From Barnesiella sp. An55 (GTDB taxonomy: Bacteria; Bacteroidota; Bacteroidia; Bacteroidales; Barnesiellaceae): DNA of 64,000 nt. This document shows, in pieces, positions 1 through 8,570 of this stretch (position 1 is the first letter of the stretch; every line of letters starts with the position of its first letter). Made by a program: the position numbers and the translations under genes. Under the pieces are notes generated by a model. The model was not told the DNA's origin, did no database searches, and was given only the letters and a program-made list of their open reading frames with translations. The stretch spans positions 124,001-188,000 of the forward strand of contig NZ_NFHZ01000003.1 of assembly GCF_002161555.1 (NCBI RefSeq). Reading direction: 5' to 3'.

Positions 1-549
1 CTCGAAGGCTTCAAGGCTCTCGAGAAGAAGGCTACCACCAGCGAGAACAAGCAGGCGGCCTGGCTGGGTATGTTGCGCATTGCCCGCAACAAGCAGCAGT
101 ATGACCTGGTACTGACCTCGGCCGAAGGTCTGTTGGACGAGAGCAAGTTGTCGCCCGACTTGCGGCAAGAGGTACTCTTTGCCCGGGCCGATGCCTATGT
201 CCACACCCAGCAGGGCGAGAAGGCTGCCGCCGATTGGACGGAGCTCTCGCAAGACACCCGTTCGCTGTACGGCGCACAAAGTGCCTATCTGTTGGCTCAG
301 TATCAGTTTGACAACAAGGCCCTCAACAACGCCGAGAAGACCTTGAACGCCTTTATCGACAAGGGCACTCCCCACAGCTATTGGCTGGCCCGCGGCTTCC
401 TGCTCATGGCCGATATCTATGAGAAGCGGGGCGAGACCTTCCAGGCCCGGCAATATCTGCAAAGCTTGCGCAACAACTATCCGGCGAGCGACGACGATAT
501 CATGACCCGCATCGACGAGCGTCTGGCCCGGTTGGGTAAAACAGAGTAA
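1..549 (+). CDS. TPR-repeat protein, C-terminal part (5' end outside window)
   Basis: The reading frame is open from the first base to a TAA at 547-549, giving about 182 residues of the C-terminal end. The visible part is helical and built of repeats with the A/Y/L spacing of tetratricopeptide repeats (for example around residues 70-110 and 115-150), so it is probably a protein-protein interaction protein. It ends 22 bases before the next gene, an outer-membrane beta-barrel, in the same direction. The pair probably forms one operon and may act together at the cell envelope. Neither the N-terminus nor any signal peptide can be seen, so function is not assigned beyond the fold. Confidence 0.8.
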   Translation, partial: LEGFKALEKKATTSENKQAAWLGMLRIARNKQQYDLVLTSAEGLLDESKLSPDLRQEVLFARADAYVHTQQGEKAAADWTELSQDTRSLYGAQSAYLLAQYQFDNKALNNAEKTLNAFIDKGTPHSYWLARGFLLMADIYEKRGETFQARQYLQSLRNNYPASDDDIMTRIDERLARLGKTE

Positions 550-571
550 AACGATTCAATACAACGAACTT

Positions 572-2239
572 ATGAAACGCTTTTCTTTTTTGACGATATT
601 GATAATCCCGTTTATGCTGTCGGCTCAGCAGGCCGACTCCCTGCGTCGGGAGGTAACCATAGAGAAAGACTTTACGCCCATTGTGCGTGATGCGTCGAAA
701 ATCAATACCCTGCCCGAGGTCGAGGCTCCCGTCGTTACCCGCCAGTCGATACAATACAGCGACTGGACGGTGCCCGCTTCGCTCGAGGCTCGGGCTGTGC
801 AACTGCAACCGGGTGGATTTGGCGACCCGGCACGGGAAAATGGCTCGCGCGGCTATTTCGACTTCGGCTTGGGAAACTACTGGAATATGGTAGGCAATGC
901 CGGTTACCGCATCTTGCAGAACGAGAAAGATCGCCTGGAAGTGTGGTGGCAACATCGCTCGACCTGCGGCTCGGTCGATTACAACCAAAAGCTGCCCGGC
1001 TATGAAACCTCGCGCACGATGAGGCAACTCGAAGAGCGGTTGGTGGCCGACTATCGGCACACGTTCGAAAAACTCGACCTGGGTGTCCGGGGTGGTTATC
1101 GCTACGATTCGTTCAACTATTACGGGTTGCGCTATCCCGGTGTGCAGGGCATCGCTTCGCCCGGACAGGAGATAAACCGCTTCTTCCTCAAGAGCGATAT
1201 TGCCTCCAACAATCCCGAGGCACAAATGCGCTACAAGGCTTCGCTGGCCTATTATCGCTATGGTTACCAGCGGGGCTATCTGTCGGGCGACAAGGGGGCG
1301 GCCGAGAATGTGGTAGAGGCCGACTTCTCCCTCATGGCCCCCATCGACAAACATAGCGATATTGCCATCGATGGTGTGTTCGACTATGTGGGCTACAGCC
1401 ATCTGCCGTCGGTGTCGGGCTATGCCATGCTGTCGCTCAATCCCAGTTACAACTGGCACAACGACCGGGTGTCGCTCTCGGCCGGTGTCAAGGCCGATGT
1501 CTCGTTTAACAACGGCACCATATTCCGCTTTGCTCCCGACATACGGTTCGACTGGACCATCGTGCCCAACCTGCAATTCTACACCTGGCTCACCGGTGGT
1601 AAACAGCTGAATACCTGGAATCGGGTATCGGCCTATACGCTCTACTTCAACCCCTCGGCCATGATCGATAACAGCTACATCCCGCTCGATGCCCAATTGG
1701 GGTTGCGGGTCAACGCCTTGCGAGGCTTCTCGTTGGGCCTTTCGGGCGGATACGAGATAGGCAAGCGAGTACTCTTCCTCTTGCCCGAGCAGACCTTGAA
1801 CGGCGAGTTTACGGGTGTTTCCCGCTTCTGGGGAATGGATGCCTATGCCTTCAAAGCCGGGCTGGACATGTCGTATCGCTACGGCACTCTGTGGGAAGCT
1901 TCGGCCCGGGTCGATTACTACCGCTGGACCACCAGCCGTGGCAAGCAGGTTGTGTCGTATGACCGCCCGCAATGGCAGGGCGAAATCGATGTGCGCTACA
2001 AACCGTTGTCGAGTCTCTATCTCGAGGCCGGATACGAGTTTGCCGCCGTGCGCAAATATGGGGTGTTGGGCTCTATCCCCGACATGCACCTCGTACACGT
2101 GAAAGCCTCCTATGCCTTCACCCCGTGGTTCTCGCTTTATGGCCTCACCGACAATGTGTTAAATCGCAAGTACGATATCGCCTACGGCATGCCGGGGCAG
2201 GGTATCAACTTCATGTTCGGGGTCGATTTCAAATTCTGA
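572..2239 (+). CDS. Outer-membrane beta-barrel protein (TonB-receptor-like, no plug)
   Basis: A 555-residue protein beginning with a signal peptide (MKRFSFLTILIIPFMLSAQ, cleavage near residue 19). The rest is dominated by alternating aromatic and polar residues typical of beta-barrel strands (YRILQNEKDRLEVWWQH, LYLEAGYEFAAV) and ends in a C-terminal phenylalanine (DFKF), the usual outer-membrane insertion signal. At 555 residues it is much shorter than a SusC protein, and I see no carboxypeptidase-like or plug domain. It is therefore a porin or a barrel of the TonB-receptor superfamily rather than a full transporter. It directly follows the TPR gene and is followed by a fresh promoter for topA. 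Substrate unknown. Confidence 0.75.
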   Translation: MKRFSFLTILIIPFMLSAQQADSLRREVTIEKDFTPIVRDASKINTLPEVEAPVVTRQSIQYSDWTVPASLEARAVQLQPGGFGDPARENGSRGYFDFGLGNYWNMVGNAGYRILQNEKDRLEVWWQHRSTCGSVDYNQKLPGYETSRTMRQLEERLVADYRHTFEKLDLGVRGGYRYDSFNYYGLRYPGVQGIASPGQEINRFFLKSDIASNNPEAQMRYKASLAYYRYGYQRGYLSGDKGAAENVVEADFSLMAPIDKHSDIAIDGVFDYVGYSHLPSVSGYAMLSLNPSYNWHNDRVSLSAGVKADVSFNNGTIFRFAPDIRFDWTIVPNLQFYTWLTGGKQLNTWNRVSAYTLYFNPSAMIDNSYIPLDAQLGLRVNALRGFSLGLSGGYEIGKRVLFLLPEQTLNGEFTGVSRFWGMDAYAFKAGLDMSYRYGTLWEASARVDYYRWTTSRGKQVVSYDRPQWQGEIDVRYKPLSSLYLEAGYEFAAVRKYGVLGSIPDMHLVHVKASYAFTPWFSLYGLTDNVLNRKYDIAYGMPGQGINFMFGVDFKF

Positions 2240-2333
2240 AATCGGGCTGTCTCAAGCGCTTTATAAGACCACTTGCAGTTATACATTATTTAATAAAAAA
2301 GTAAAAAACGCTCTGTTTTACAATTCGATTTCC

Positions 2334-2341
2334 TATTTTTG
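2334..2341 (+). promoter_or_regulatory. Promoter -7 element for topA
   Basis: TATTTTTG matches the Bacteroidetes -7 consensus TAnnTTTG exactly and lies 27 bases before the topA ATG. The -33 region is weak (TCTG around 2312-2315). Transcription should start near 2348. Confidence 0.5.
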
Positions 2342-2368
2342 CGCAAAATTTGAACGAAAGTTGCGCGT

Positions 2369-4699
2369 ATGGTAAAAAATTTGGTGATCGTAGAGTCTCC
2401 GGCAAAGGCTAAAACGATAGAGAAATTCTTGGGTAAGGACTATGAAGTCCTCTCAAGCTACGGGCATATCAGGGACCTGAAAAAGAAAGACTTCAGCATC
2501 GATATAGCCCATCATTATAAACCCATTTATGAAATCCCTGCCGACAAGAAAAAGCTGGTAGAGACCCTCAAGACCGAGGCGGCCAAAGCCGATATGGTGT
2601 GGCTGGCTTCCGATGAGGACCGCGAGGGAGAGGCTATTGCCTGGCACCTGTTCGAGGTGTTGAAGCTAAAGCCCGAGAAGACAAAACGTATTGTATTTCA
2701 TGAAATTACAAAAGACGCCATACTCCATGCCATAGCCAATCCACGGGATATCGACATGAATCGGGTCGATGCTCAGCAGGCACGTCGGGTGCTCGACCGC
2801 ATTGTAGGTTTCGAACTCTCGCCGGTGCTTTGGAAAAAGGTGAAGCCGGCGCTTTCGGCAGGTCGTGTGCAGTCGGTGGCCGTGCGTCTGATTGTGGAGC
2901 GTGAGCGCGAGATAGCCTCGTTTCATCCCGAGGCCGCCTATCGTGTGGTGGGCGAGTTCCTCTTGCCCGGCGGCGAAGTGTTGAAGGCCGAGTTGAACCA
3001 ACGGCTCAAAACCGAAGCCGAAGCGATGGCCTTGCTCGAGGCCTGCAAGAGCGCCACATTCACCATTGGCGACGTGACGGTGAAGCCGGCCAAGAAATCA
3101 CCGGCAGCTCCCTTTACCACCTCGACTCTGCAACAGGAGGCGGCCCGCAAACTGGGATTCTCGGTGGCACAGACCATGATGGTAGCCCAGCGACTCTACG
3201 AGGCCGGACACATCACCTACATGCGTACCGACTCGGTAAACCTCTCGTCGCTCGCCATCAACACCACCAGGGACGAAATCGTCAAGACCCTGGGCGAAAG
3301 ATACCTGCATACCCGCAACTACCACACCCATACCAAAGGGGCGCAAGAGGCTCACGAAGCCATCCGTCCCACCTACATCAGTCACCACGAGATTAACTCG
3401 TCGGCCCAGGAAAAGCGGTTGTATGAGTTGATCTGGAAGCGCACCATCGCCTCGCAGATGAGCGATGCCGAACTGGAGAAGACCACCGCCACCATCACCA
3501 TATCGGGGCGGAAGGAATATTTCGTAGCCGTGGGTGAGGTACTGAAATTCGACGGTTTCCTGAAAGTATATATGGAATCGACCGACGACGAGGGCGATGC
3601 CGATGGCGACGACAAGATGCTGCCCCCCTTGACAAGGGGCGAGGCCCTCACCCTCTCAACCGCTACGGCCACCGAGCGTTTCTCGCAGGCTCCCGCACGC
3701 TATACCGAGGCCAGCCTCGTGCGTAAACTCGAGGAGCTGGGTATAGGCCGTCCTTCGACCTATGCCCCCACCATCTCGACCATCCAGCAACGCGAGTATG
3801 TCGAGAAGGGTGACCGCAAAGGTACCGAGCGCAAATACCACCTGCTCACCCTCAGCGACGGGAATATACGCGCAGTCGAGAAGACCGAGATTACCGGTGC
3901 CGACAAAGGCAAACTGTTGCCTACCGACATAGGCGTTGTGGTCAACGACTTCCTCACCCAGTACTTCCCCGAGATTCTCAACTACAACTTCACGGCCAAC
4001 GTCGAGCAGCAGTTCGACGATATCGCCGAAGGCAAGACCGAGTGGAGCGACGAGATCGATCACTTCTACAAACTCTTCCACCCCGTTGTAGAGAATGCGA
4101 TGGCTCTGCGTCTGGAGCACAAGGTAGGCGAGCGTGTGCTGGGAACCGACCCTAAGAGCGGGCGTCCCGTATCGGTGAAGATAGGTCGTTTCGGGCCGCT
4201 CGTGCAGATAGGTACCCCCGACGACGAAGAGAAACCCCTGTTTGCCTCGCTGCTCAAGGGCCAGTCGATGAGTACCATAACCCTTGACGAAGCCTTGAAA
4301 CTCTTCGACCTGCCCCGTACGCTGGGCGATTTCGAGGGCAAGACGGTAGTCGTAGGCATCGGTCGTTTCGGGCCCTACATCCGCCACGACGGCAAGTATG
4401 TGTCGCTGCCCAAGGAATACACCCCACAAGGCGTGACCCTCGACGAAGCGATAGCCCTTATCGAGCACAAGCGCGAGGAAGAGAAGCAACGCTTCATCAA
4501 GAAGTTTGACGAAGACCCCGATCTCGAGGTGCTCAACGGCCGTTTCGGGCCCTACATCGCCTACAAGAAAAAGAATTACAAACTGCCCAAAGGCACCGAG
4601 CCTGCCTCACTCTCTTTTGCCGACTGCATGAAGATTATCGAAGAGGCCGACAAGGCTCCCGCCAAGAAAAAACCGATTCGCAAGAAAACCACCAAGTAA
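2369..4699 (+). CDS. topA: DNA topoisomerase I (type IA)
   Basis: A 776-residue enzyme that relaxes negative supercoils by passing a strand through a transient single-strand break. The TOPRIM domain opens the protein (VIVESPAKAKTIEKFLG, then the acidic metal-binding DEDREGEAIAWHL near residue 95). The active-site tyrosine is Y284 in the YMRTDS motif. The C-terminal 200 residues hold three GRFGP-type topoisomerase repeats instead of the Cys4 zinc ribbons of E. coli TopA, which is usual for Bacteroidetes. The tail is lysine-rich. The gene has its own promoter and converges on the phosphohexomutase gene across a shared terminator. Confidence 0.97.
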   Translation: MVKNLVIVESPAKAKTIEKFLGKDYEVLSSYGHIRDLKKKDFSIDIAHHYKPIYEIPADKKKLVETLKTEAAKADMVWLASDEDREGEAIAWHLFEVLKLKPEKTKRIVFHEITKDAILHAIANPRDIDMNRVDAQQARRVLDRIVGFELSPVLWKKVKPALSAGRVQSVAVRLIVEREREIASFHPEAAYRVVGEFLLPGGEVLKAELNQRLKTEAEAMALLEACKSATFTIGDVTVKPAKKSPAAPFTTSTLQQEAARKLGFSVAQTMMVAQRLYEAGHITYMRTDSVNLSSLAINTTRDEIVKTLGERYLHTRNYHTHTKGAQEAHEAIRPTYISHHEINSSAQEKRLYELIWKRTIASQMSDAELEKTTATITISGRKEYFVAVGEVLKFDGFLKVYMESTDDEGDADGDDKMLPPLTRGEALTLSTATATERFSQAPARYTEASLVRKLEELGIGRPSTYAPTISTIQQREYVEKGDRKGTERKYHLLTLSDGNIRAVEKTEITGADKGKLLPTDIGVVVNDFLTQYFPEILNYNFTANVEQQFDDIAEGKTEWSDEIDHFYKLFHPVVENAMALRLEHKVGERVLGTDPKSGRPVSVKIGRFGPLVQIGTPDDEEKPLFASLLKGQSMSTITLDEALKLFDLPRTLGDFEGKTVVVGIGRFGPYIRHDGKYVSLPKEYTPQGVTLDEAIALIEHKREEEKQRFIKKFDEDPDLEVLNGRFGPYIAYKKKNYKLPKGTEPASLSFADCMKIIEEADKAPAKKKPIRKKTTK

Positions 4700-4723
4700 A
4701 GAGCGGTGGAGATAGGAGATAAA

Positions 4724-4760
4724 AAAGAGGCAGCCCCTGCATTTAGGGAGCTGCCTCTTT
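4724..4760. terminator. Bidirectional terminator between topA and the phosphohexomutase gene
   Basis: The arms AAAGAGGCAGC (4724-4734) and GCTGCCTCTTT (4750-4760) are perfectly complementary, with A-rich and T-rich flanks, so the hairpin can work on both strands for the convergent genes. Confidence 0.8.
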
Positions 4761-4817
4761 CGTGGGGTTTACCCGGGTCTGGTCATTGTGTCTAAAGAAT
4801 ATGAGCAGACTTGGGTT

Positions 4818-6224
4818 TTAGATGCCGAGTATTTCCCGGCCACATGAAAGCAATCTTTTTACCTCATCATCTGATTGACCTTCGGCATAAAAACGGACGA
4901 TGTTTTCGGTTTCGGAGCTACGCATGAGAAGCCATCGACAAGGCCCCAGCAGGAATTTGAGCCCGTTGACGATACCGCGGCTGCTGAGGAATCGCTGCAC
5001 ATCGACGATAGGCCATTCACCTATCGATCCGGGGGTATGTTGCGACAGATGGGGCAACAGGTCGTTTTTGTCGGGACGGTCATACTTCAGGTCTATGCGA
5101 TCGTAGTGCACGAGGCCCAGGTCGCTCTGACGCATCTTGAAGTACTCCGACAATTTGGAGTATCCCGAGACCGCCAGCATCTCCAGCAGGAGTAACGACG
5201 AAAATACACCGTCTCGCTCAGGTATGTGCATGCCGTAGCCGAACCCTCCGCTCTCTTCACCTCCGAAGGCGATTTCGTGCTGAATCATGATATCGCAGAT
5301 ATATTTGAATCCTACTTGAACTTCATAAACGGGAGTCGCATCGTTGGCAAACAGCAGTCGTATCTTATCCGATACGGACGAAGTCTTTACGATACCACCC
5401 GGTGTCTGTTTTACTCGTTTCAGATAATCGACCAGCAGCAAGATGGTGTGCTGCGCCGAGAGCCATTCACCCGTGTCGAGGCATACACCCACCCGGTCGG
5501 CATCACCGTCGGTAGCCACGCCAAACGCGTAATTGCCGGCTTTTAATGCCTGAGTAAGGGGGGGCAGGTTTTTCTCAATGGGTTCGGGCGAACGTCCATA
5601 AAAATCGGTGGCTGGTTCGGCAAAAATGGTAGTAGCCGGGATGTTGTGTCGGGCGAGTATCTGCTCGGTGAGCCGTTGACCCGCGCCGCCCATGCTGTCG
5701 ATGAGCAGGTGTAGGTGCGTCGCCTTTATCTTGTCGAAGTCGATGAGCTGCTCGATATGACGAATATAGGCTTCGGTGAAATCCTGTTTGTCGATGAGGT
5801 CGGGCGATGCCACTACCGGCGAGTGATACAAGAGAGCTTCCACTTTCTTGGTCTCTTCGGTCGAGAAGGGGCCTCCGTAGTTCGACTTGAACTTGATACC
5901 GTTGTACTCCTTGGGATTATGCGAGGCGGTAATCATCACACCGGCATCACAGTGCATGTTCAGTACCGTGAAAGACAAGACCGGCGTGGGTATAATGCGG
6001 TCTGATAGAAGAACCTTTATCCCGTTACCGGTGAGAACCCGTGCAAAGACTTTCGCAAACGTGTCGGAATTCTTTCGGCTGTCATAACCGATAGCCACAA
6101 CGGGATTCTCTTTTTTATGGTGCAGATAATCACCGAAAGCTTGGGCAATCGTGGCAACCGAACTCTCATTGATCTGTGAGCCTTCTAAAGCTCTCCAACC
6201 ATCGGTTCCAAAGAATATTTTCAT
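4818..6224 (-). CDS. Phosphohexomutase (phosphoglucomutase/phosphomannomutase family)
   Basis: A 468-residue member of the alpha-D-phosphohexomutase superfamily, which moves phosphate between C1 and C6 of hexoses or N-acetylhexosamines. The phosphoserine loop ITASHNP places the catalytic serine at S101. The metal-binding loop DGDADR and the sugar-binding loop GGEESGG follow in the normal order. The start lies 2 bases after the nanE stop, so it is the third gene of the transporter-nanE-mutase operon. In that setting an N-acetylhexosamine phosphate (GlcNAc-6-P to GlcNAc-1-P) is an attractive substrate, but this is inferred from context; the motifs do not separate glucose, mannose and GlcNAc enzymes. 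Confidence 0.9.
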   Translation of the reverse strand: MKIFFGTDGWRALEGSQINESSVATIAQAFGDYLHHKKENPVVAIGYDSRKNSDTFAKVFARVLTGNGIKVLLSDRIIPTPVLSFTVLNMHCDAGVMITASHNPKEYNGIKFKSNYGGPFSTEETKKVEALLYHSPVVASPDLIDKQDFTEAYIRHIEQLIDFDKIKATHLHLLIDSMGGAGQRLTEQILARHNIPATTIFAEPATDFYGRSPEPIEKNLPPLTQALKAGNYAFGVATDGDADRVGVCLDTGEWLSAQHTILLLVDYLKRVKQTPGGIVKTSSVSDKIRLLFANDATPVYEVQVGFKYICDIMIQHEIAFGGEESGGFGYGMHIPERDGVFSSLLLLEMLAVSGYSKLSEYFKMRQSDLGLVHYDRIDLKYDRPDKNDLLPHLSQHTPGSIGEWPIVDVQRFLSSRGIVNGLKFLLGPCRWLLMRSSETENIVRFYAEGQSDDEVKRLLSCGREILGI

Positions 6225-6226
6225 GA

Positions 6227-6937
6227 CTAATGAGTTTGTGCTACGGTTTGTTTAATGGCATCGACATACCATTGGGTAATTATTTGTGGACGGGTAATCG
6301 AGGTCCCTACGATAACGGCCCAAGCACCCTCCTCGATAGCTTGTGCGGCATATTCGGGCTTGTTGAACCGGCCTTCGGCCATAATGGGGAATCCATGAGG
6401 TAACAGCCGTATGCATTCTTGCAGTACTCCGAAAGAGGGTTGCTTGTGGTTGACCGAAATTGTGTCGGAGGTATAACCACACAAGGTTGTCGATACGCAA
6501 TCGGCACCCGCTTCGTAACAGGCCACAGCTTCTTGCGGAGTCGCGATATCGGCCATAACCAGGATATCGGGGTGCATCTGTTTGATTTTGTGAATAAAGT
6601 CGGGTCCTGTATATATCTTTTCCCGTAGCCGATTTGTGCCATCGACCGCAATAAATGTGGCGTTTATGTTCAGCAATGCCTCTACTTCGGCGAACGATCC
6701 TGTTATGCGCACGAATCCATCGTCGAAGGTTGATTTGGTAAGGCAGATAACTGGTAACGATGTGTTTTGCATGATATAGAGGCTTTTTTCGACGCCGCAA
6801 CTCCTAATGCCGACGGCACCGCCCAGTTCGGCGCATCGAGCGAAGTCTCCTACACCTTTGGGCGTGTTGAACGGGGAGCCCTCTTCGGCTTGGCAAGAGA
6901 CAATGAGACCATTTCTGATTTTTTCTAACACAGTCAT
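6227..6937 (-). CDS. nanE: N-acetylmannosamine-6-phosphate 2-epimerase
   Basis: A 236-residue TIM-barrel enzyme of the NanE family, converting ManNAc-6-phosphate to GlcNAc-6-phosphate. Residues matching those described as catalytic or phosphate-binding in this family are present: R45 (VGIRSCG), K68 (ICLTK), D130 (MADI) and E188 (MAEGR), with the phosphate-binding end VIVGTSITRP. The ATG overlaps the stop of the transporter gene by 4 bases (6934-6937), so the two are translationally coupled. Many Bacteroides nan operons use an unrelated ManNAc epimerase that acts on the free sugar; this enzyme needs a phosphorylated substrate, which matters for reading the locus. No sialic-acid lyase or ManNAc kinase gene is nearby. 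Confidence 0.93.
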   Translation of the reverse strand: MTVLEKIRNGLIVSCQAEEGSPFNTPKGVGDFARCAELGGAVGIRSCGVEKSLYIMQNTSLPVICLTKSTFDDGFVRITGSFAEVEALLNINATFIAVDGTNRLREKIYTGPDFIHKIKQMHPDILVMADIATPQEAVACYEAGADCVSTTLCGYTSDTISVNHKQPSFGVLQECIRLLPHGFPIMAEGRFNKPEYAAQAIEEGAWAVIVGTSITRPQIITQWYVDAIKQTVAQTH

Positions 6938-8181
6938 ATTGAATAAGCTCTTTTATGATGTTTGTAATATATGAATATCAACAGGAGTAGCGAGGCCAGC
7001 GCCGACAGTATCCAGAACAGACGGATGAATGAGAAGTCGATAACCTCTACTCCATTGATAATTTGTTTGCGGCTCTCGATAAAAAATCCGCTCATGATAT
7101 CCTGGATTCCGGCTGCCATATAGCTGGCAACGCCTATTACACCTACGGCAGCACCCGCAGCAGTTTTGGGGGCCAGGTCTATGGCCATGAGTCCACCCAG
7201 GTAGCAAATGAGTATGCCAATGGATATTCCGAAGAGTACCATGGCCGTAATATCTATGATTTTACCGCCATTGGGGATGAATAGAAAAAGACATAGGGCA
7301 ATGAGGTTTAGGGCGCTGGCTATGCAGGCTGGGGCATATCGTTGTCCCTTGAACAGCTTGTCGGAGAGTAGCCCCGACGATACGGTGCCGATAATTCCGC
7401 ATACCGAACTGATGGAGATGAGCGTACTGGCCTCGAGTATGGAGTAGTGTTTCTCGACTTCGAAGTAGTAAACGCCCCAACTGTTTACCGCATAACGACT
7501 GATGTACATAAAGGCACTGGCCAGGGCCAGTAACCAAATGGAGCTGTTCCTGAGTACGCCTAATTGGTTTTTACCAATCTCTTTTTGGCTGGTAGGTCTG
7601 ATATCATTTGACGCATTTTGTGGGAAAGGTTTTAGAAAAATAAAGATGAGTACTGCTCCCACGATACCGAGGATGCCGGCGTTGATGAATCCATATTGCC
7701 ACCCGGCCAGACTTACTATCGAGGCAATAAATATAAAAGTAAAAGCTTCGCCTATGTTGTGGCTGGCACTCCAGAACCCATAGACCGTACCGCGTTGCTT
7801 GTCGCCAAACCAACGGTTCAGGGCAATGGCACTGCAGGGGCCGCCGAGTGACTGTACCCACCCGTTGATACCCCAGAGTATGACAAACACACCAAACAGT
7901 ACATGGAACCCCAGTGTGATGTTGAGGATCGCTGCCATCAGCAGTCCTCCTGCCATTAAAAAACGGATGTTCAAACGGTCGGCCAAGAACCCGTTTACAA
8001 ATTTCCCTATCGCGTACGAAAAGAAAAGTGCTCCACCGATGATACCCAACTGGGTCTCGGTCAAGTAGCCCGAATCGACAATGGGTTTCTTGACTACATT
8101 TATACTTAAACGGCACACATAGAACAGACTATACCCCAGTGTGGTAATAAGAAATATAATCCATTTGTAATTCTTTTTCAC
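6934..8181 (-). CDS. MFS transporter of the organophosphate:phosphate antiporter (GlpT/UhpT) type
   Basis: A 415-residue, 12-helix inner-membrane protein. It aligns by eye with E. coli GlpT along its whole length, including the DRxNxR loop (DRLNIR) between helices 2 and 3 and the APKTAAGAAVG segment before helix 11. The three GlpT residues known to hold phosphate are kept: R24 (YVCRLS, GlpT R45), H141 (ASHNIG, GlpT H165) and R229 (ISRYAV, GlpT R269). This suggests import of a phosphorylated compound in exchange for phosphate rather than a free sugar. It is the first gene of a three-gene operon with nanE and a phosphohexomutase, transcribed from a promoter at 8215-8245. Likely cargo: a hexosamine phosphate (inference). 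Confidence 0.88.
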   Translation of the reverse strand: MKKNYKWIIFLITTLGYSLFYVCRLSINVVKKPIVDSGYLTETQLGIIGGALFFSYAIGKFVNGFLADRLNIRFLMAGGLLMAAILNITLGFHVLFGVFVILWGINGWVQSLGGPCSAIALNRWFGDKQRGTVYGFWSASHNIGEAFTFIFIASIVSLAGWQYGFINAGILGIVGAVLIFIFLKPFPQNASNDIRPTSQKEIGKNQLGVLRNSSIWLLALASAFMYISRYAVNSWGVYYFEVEKHYSILEASTLISISSVCGIIGTVSSGLLSDKLFKGQRYAPACIASALNLIALCLFLFIPNGGKIIDITAMVLFGISIGILICYLGGLMAIDLAPKTAAGAAVGVIGVASYMAAGIQDIMSGFFIESRKQIINGVEVIDFSFIRLFWILSALASLLLLIFIYYKHHKRAYSI

Positions 8182-8214
8182 GGTTGTCTCGATTTAGTTC
8201 CTCTGTTTTTTTTG

Positions 8215-8245
8215 CAAATAAAGCAATTATTTTTATAATAAGCAA
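8215..8245 (-). promoter_or_regulatory. Promoter for the transporter-nanE-mutase operon
   Basis: On the minus strand TTG (8243-8245), a 20-base spacer and TTTATTTG (8215-8222) give a near-consensus Bacteroidetes promoter (consensus -7 TAnnTTTG). It lies 34 bases before the transporter ATG. Confidence 0.5.
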
Positions 8246-8283
8246 TATATTATGAAAAATATTTTCAAATATATAAAAAGGTG

Positions 8284-8307
8284 CTTCCCCACTCTTTGTG
8301 GGGTGAA
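8284..8307. repeat. GC-rich inverted repeat in the divergent control region
   Basis: CCCCAC (8287-8292) and GTGGGG (8298-8303) are perfectly complementary around a 5-base loop, followed on the plus strand by a short T-run. It stands out as the only GC-rich patch in this intergenic region. It could be an insulating terminator between the divergent promoters or an operator; the sequence alone does not decide. Confidence 0.5.
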
Positions 8308-8330
8308 ATTTTTGTGTAATGCAATTTGAT

Positions 8331-8347
8331 ATGTATTATAAATACAT
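8331..8347. promoter_or_regulatory. Candidate operator: perfect 17-bp dyad
   Basis: ATGTATT and AATACAT are perfect inverted repeats separated by ATA. The site lies between the two divergent promoters, where a dimeric repressor could control both operons. The ROK-family regulator encoded at 17565 is the obvious candidate, but no binding site for it is known. Confidence 0.4.
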
Positions 8348-8476
8348 TGGTTTATAGTGTGTTAATATGTGCCTGTGTTAAGAAGTATTGATTGTAAAAG
8401 TCTTAAAATAGGTTTGAAACATATTTGAAATATATTTGGAATCGAACATATATTAGAAAAATATTTATATAAATAC

Positions 8477-8507
8477 TTTGTAGTTTTAAATTTTATTGCT
8501 TTATTTG
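8477..8507 (+). promoter_or_regulatory. Promoter for the SusC/SusD operon
   Basis: TTTG (8477-8480), a 19-base spacer and TTTATTTG (8500-8507) match the Bacteroidetes promoter with one mismatch in the -7 box. Transcription would start near 8514, leaving a leader of about 57 bases before the ATG at 8571. Confidence 0.5.
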
Positions 8508-8570
8508 CAGACGAGAATACAAGAAAGAGAGTCAAATCCCAATAAAAACAAATCATTAACACAATCAATT

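Larger units (their letters stand above)
8182..8570. other. Divergent AT-rich control region between the two operons
   Basis: 389 bases without a gene, strongly AT-rich compared with the flanking coding DNA. It holds a minus-strand promoter (8215-8245), a GC-rich hairpin (8284-8307), a perfect 7+7 AT-rich inverted repeat (8331-8347) and a plus-strand promoter (8477-8507). A 15-base sequence containing each -7 element is repeated exactly in opposite orientation (8213-8227 and 8495-8509). The layout is that of a jointly controlled divergent promoter. Confidence 0.75.

Noticed and set aside
500-2098. 532-codon open frame on the minus strand across the beta-barrel gene
   Set aside because: It is a shadow of the plus-strand gene. 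GC-rich third positions remove stop codons from the opposite strand; the translation has no recognisable domain and no promoter or start.
4818-8181. A classical sialic-acid (nan) operon
   Set aside because: NanE is present, but no lyase, sialidase or kinase gene lies in the window, and the transporter is of the organophosphate type. Kept only as an alternative reading.
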